Source: an uncultured Paracoccaceae bacterium (GTDB taxonomy: Bacteria > Pseudomonadota > Alphaproteobacteria > Rhodobacterales > Rhodobacteraceae). From it: 64,000 bases of DNA. Positions 63,056 to 64,000 of this stretch are shown piece after piece. The notes beneath the pieces were generated by a model. That model was not told the origin of the DNA. It saw only the letters and a list, made by a program, of their open reading frames with translations, and ran no database searches. The position numbers and the translations under genes are program-made. The DNA is taken from NCBI GenBank assembly GCA_947493255.1, contig CANLQK010000004.1, positions 124,001 through 188,000 on the forward strand. The letters run 5' to 3'. Each line of letters begins with the position of its first letter. The first letter of the stretch is position 1.

Positions 63056-63493
63056 ATGATTGTATCGCAAATCCTAAAGTCCAAGGCCGTCGACGGTGTT
63101 TTGACATTAACGTCAAATTCTAAGGTCGCTGAGGCAGCCGCTATCATGTCCGATAGGCGGATCGGGACAATTGTGGTGAGCGATGATGGTGGCAAGACCG
63201 CGGCTGGCATTCTTTCGGAGCGCGACATTGTGCGCCACATTGGGCAGCGTGGTGCAGGGTGCCTTACCGAGACCGTTGCAGATATGATGACAAAGAAGCT
63301 GGTGACCTGTGGTCCAGCAGATACGTCTGACAGCGTGCTGGGCAAGATGACGGAAGGGCGTTTTCGCCACATGCCGGTGATTGAAAACGGGCAAATGCTG
63401 GGGCTCATTTCCATTGGTGATGTTGTTAAGGCCCGCCTTTCTGAGCTTGCTATGGAGCGCGACGCGTTAGAGGGAATGGTGATGGGGCACTAG
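63056..63493 (+). CDS. CBS-domain protein
   Basis: A 145-residue protein made of two CBS motifs (about 12-65 and 77-135), with GTIVVSDDGGKTAAGILSERD and GRFRHMPVIENGQMLGLISIGDV. A CBS pair binds adenine nucleotides and often acts as an energy sensor. There is no attached enzyme or membrane domain, so the partner is unknown. A strong GAGGAGA precedes the ATG. coaD follows 60 bases downstream on the same strand and may be in the same operon. Confidence 0.92.
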   Translation: MIVSQILKSKAVDGVLTLTSNSKVAEAAAIMSDRRIGTIVVSDDGGKTAAGILSERDIVRHIGQRGAGCLTETVADMMTKKLVTCGPADTSDSVLGKMTEGRFRHMPVIENGQMLGLISIGDVVKARLSELAMERDALEGMVMGH

Positions 63494-63553
63494 GTGCTTG
63501 CGTTTCTTGCGGTGATGCGGTGTTTTGCGGGCTAAGGAAACGAGGGGGCAAAC

Positions 63554-64000
63554 ATGCGCATTGGGCTTTATCCGGGAACGTTTGATCCCGTTACTTTAGG
63601 TCATCTGGATATTATCCGACGGGCGTGTTCGCTGGTGGATAAGCTCGTGATCGGAGTTGCGATAAACCGCGACAAAGGACCATTGTTTTCGTTGGAAGAA
63701 CGGGTAGCGATGATCGAAGCGGAATGTACTGCGTTGTCAGAACAGACTGGTTGCGAGATTATAGCCCACCCGTTTGAGAACCTTTTGATCCATTGTGCAA
63801 AAGATGTCGGTGCAAGCCTTATTATTCGCGGTTTACGTGCTGTCGCTGATTTTGAGTATGAATATCAAATGGTTGGTATGAATCGACAGCTGGATGACAG
63901 CGTTGAAACCGTGTTTCTTATGGCCGAAGCACAGCATCAAGCGATTGCATCAAAGTTGGTTAAGGAGATTGCGCGTTTGGACGGGGATGTGTCCAAATTT
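63554..64000 (+). CDS. coaD: Phosphopantetheine adenylyltransferase (partial, right edge)
   Basis: The first 149 codons of coaD are present; roughly 10-15 codons lie beyond the window. The enzyme transfers AMP from ATP to 4-phosphopantetheine in coenzyme A synthesis. The nucleotidyltransferase signature is YPGTFDPVTLGHLDII, the substrate arginine lies in IIRGLRAVADFEYE, and ASKLVKEIA is the C-terminal family motif. The ATG at 63554 follows GAGGGGG. It lies downstream of the CBS-domain gene. Confidence 0.96.
   Translation, partial: MRIGLYPGTFDPVTLGHLDIIRRACSLVDKLVIGVAINRDKGPLFSLEERVAMIEAECTALSEQTGCEIIAHPFENLLIHCAKDVGASLIIRGLRAVADFEYEYQMVGMNRQLDDSVETVFLMAEAQHQAIASKLVKEIARLDGDVSKF

Overview
The window is ordinary chromosomal core sequence from an alphaproteobacterium of the Rhodobacteraceae (Roseobacter group). 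Evidence for this is a 5-aminolevulinate synthase of exactly 407 residues after start correction, a dctBD-dctPQM C4-dicarboxylate TRAP locus, a bactofilin/M23 peptidase pair, an alphaproteobacterial LexA box (GTTC-N7-GTTC) before uvrA, a prfB without programmed frameshift, and many paired neighbours typical of this family (rodZ-ispG, mrcA-prfB). I see no insertion sequence, prophage, CRISPR array, plasmid function or integration scar. I do not find a clearly new multi-gene system. The points worth a second look are regulatory or architectural variants of known families.

Layout. 1-1514: a chromate-resistance pair (chrA cut by the left edge, plus a rhodanese-ChrB protein). 1621-9780: a cytochrome P450, head to head with dctB-dctD-dctP-dctQ-dctM. 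The regulator DctD has lost its GAFTGA loop and its Walker A lysine, a perfect dyad lies before dctP, and DctM carries a roughly 170-residue membrane insertion. 9820-13708: tpiA, an unknown protein, TfoX-like and A-type Fe-S carrier proteins, a secreted glycerophosphodiesterase and a SufT-like protein. 13836-19680: tgt, a secreted unknown, lon behind a heat-shock-type promoter, a small secreted protein, an HU protein with a basic tail and a histidine phosphatase. 19756-25603: tRNA-Val, a b561-YceI fusion next to a stand-alone YceI, a DEAD-box helicase with a repetitive basic tail, a Tat-type polysaccharide deacetylase and two identical tRNA-Asp genes.

25741-43694: pabB, two peptidases (S41, M20), hemA (TTG start), rodZ, ispG, a DsbA-like protein, a BepA-like M48 protease, an aminotransferase, an amidase, a methyltransferase, PBP1A and prfB. 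43796-53978: bactofilin with an overlapping M23 endopeptidase, a DUF455 protein, a peroxiredoxin, a 1113-residue AsmA-type protein, queA, an MFS transporter and a DUF924 protein. 54096-64000: lpdA behind a perfect operator-like palindrome, a second MFS transporter, SOS-controlled uvrA, an L,D-transpeptidase, mmsA divergent from a LysR regulator, a CBS-domain protein and coaD cut by the right edge.

Several themes recur. Cell-wall and envelope functions are frequent (RodZ, amidase, PBP1A, bactofilin, M23 peptidase, AsmA, L,D-transpeptidase, BepA-like protease). Both tgt and queA of the queuosine pathway are present. Three stress promoters or operators can be read directly (lon, uvrA, and the probable dctP operator). 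Many starts were moved from the longest open frame to codons with a Shine-Dalgarno sequence; hemA, the helicase and the amidase use TTG.
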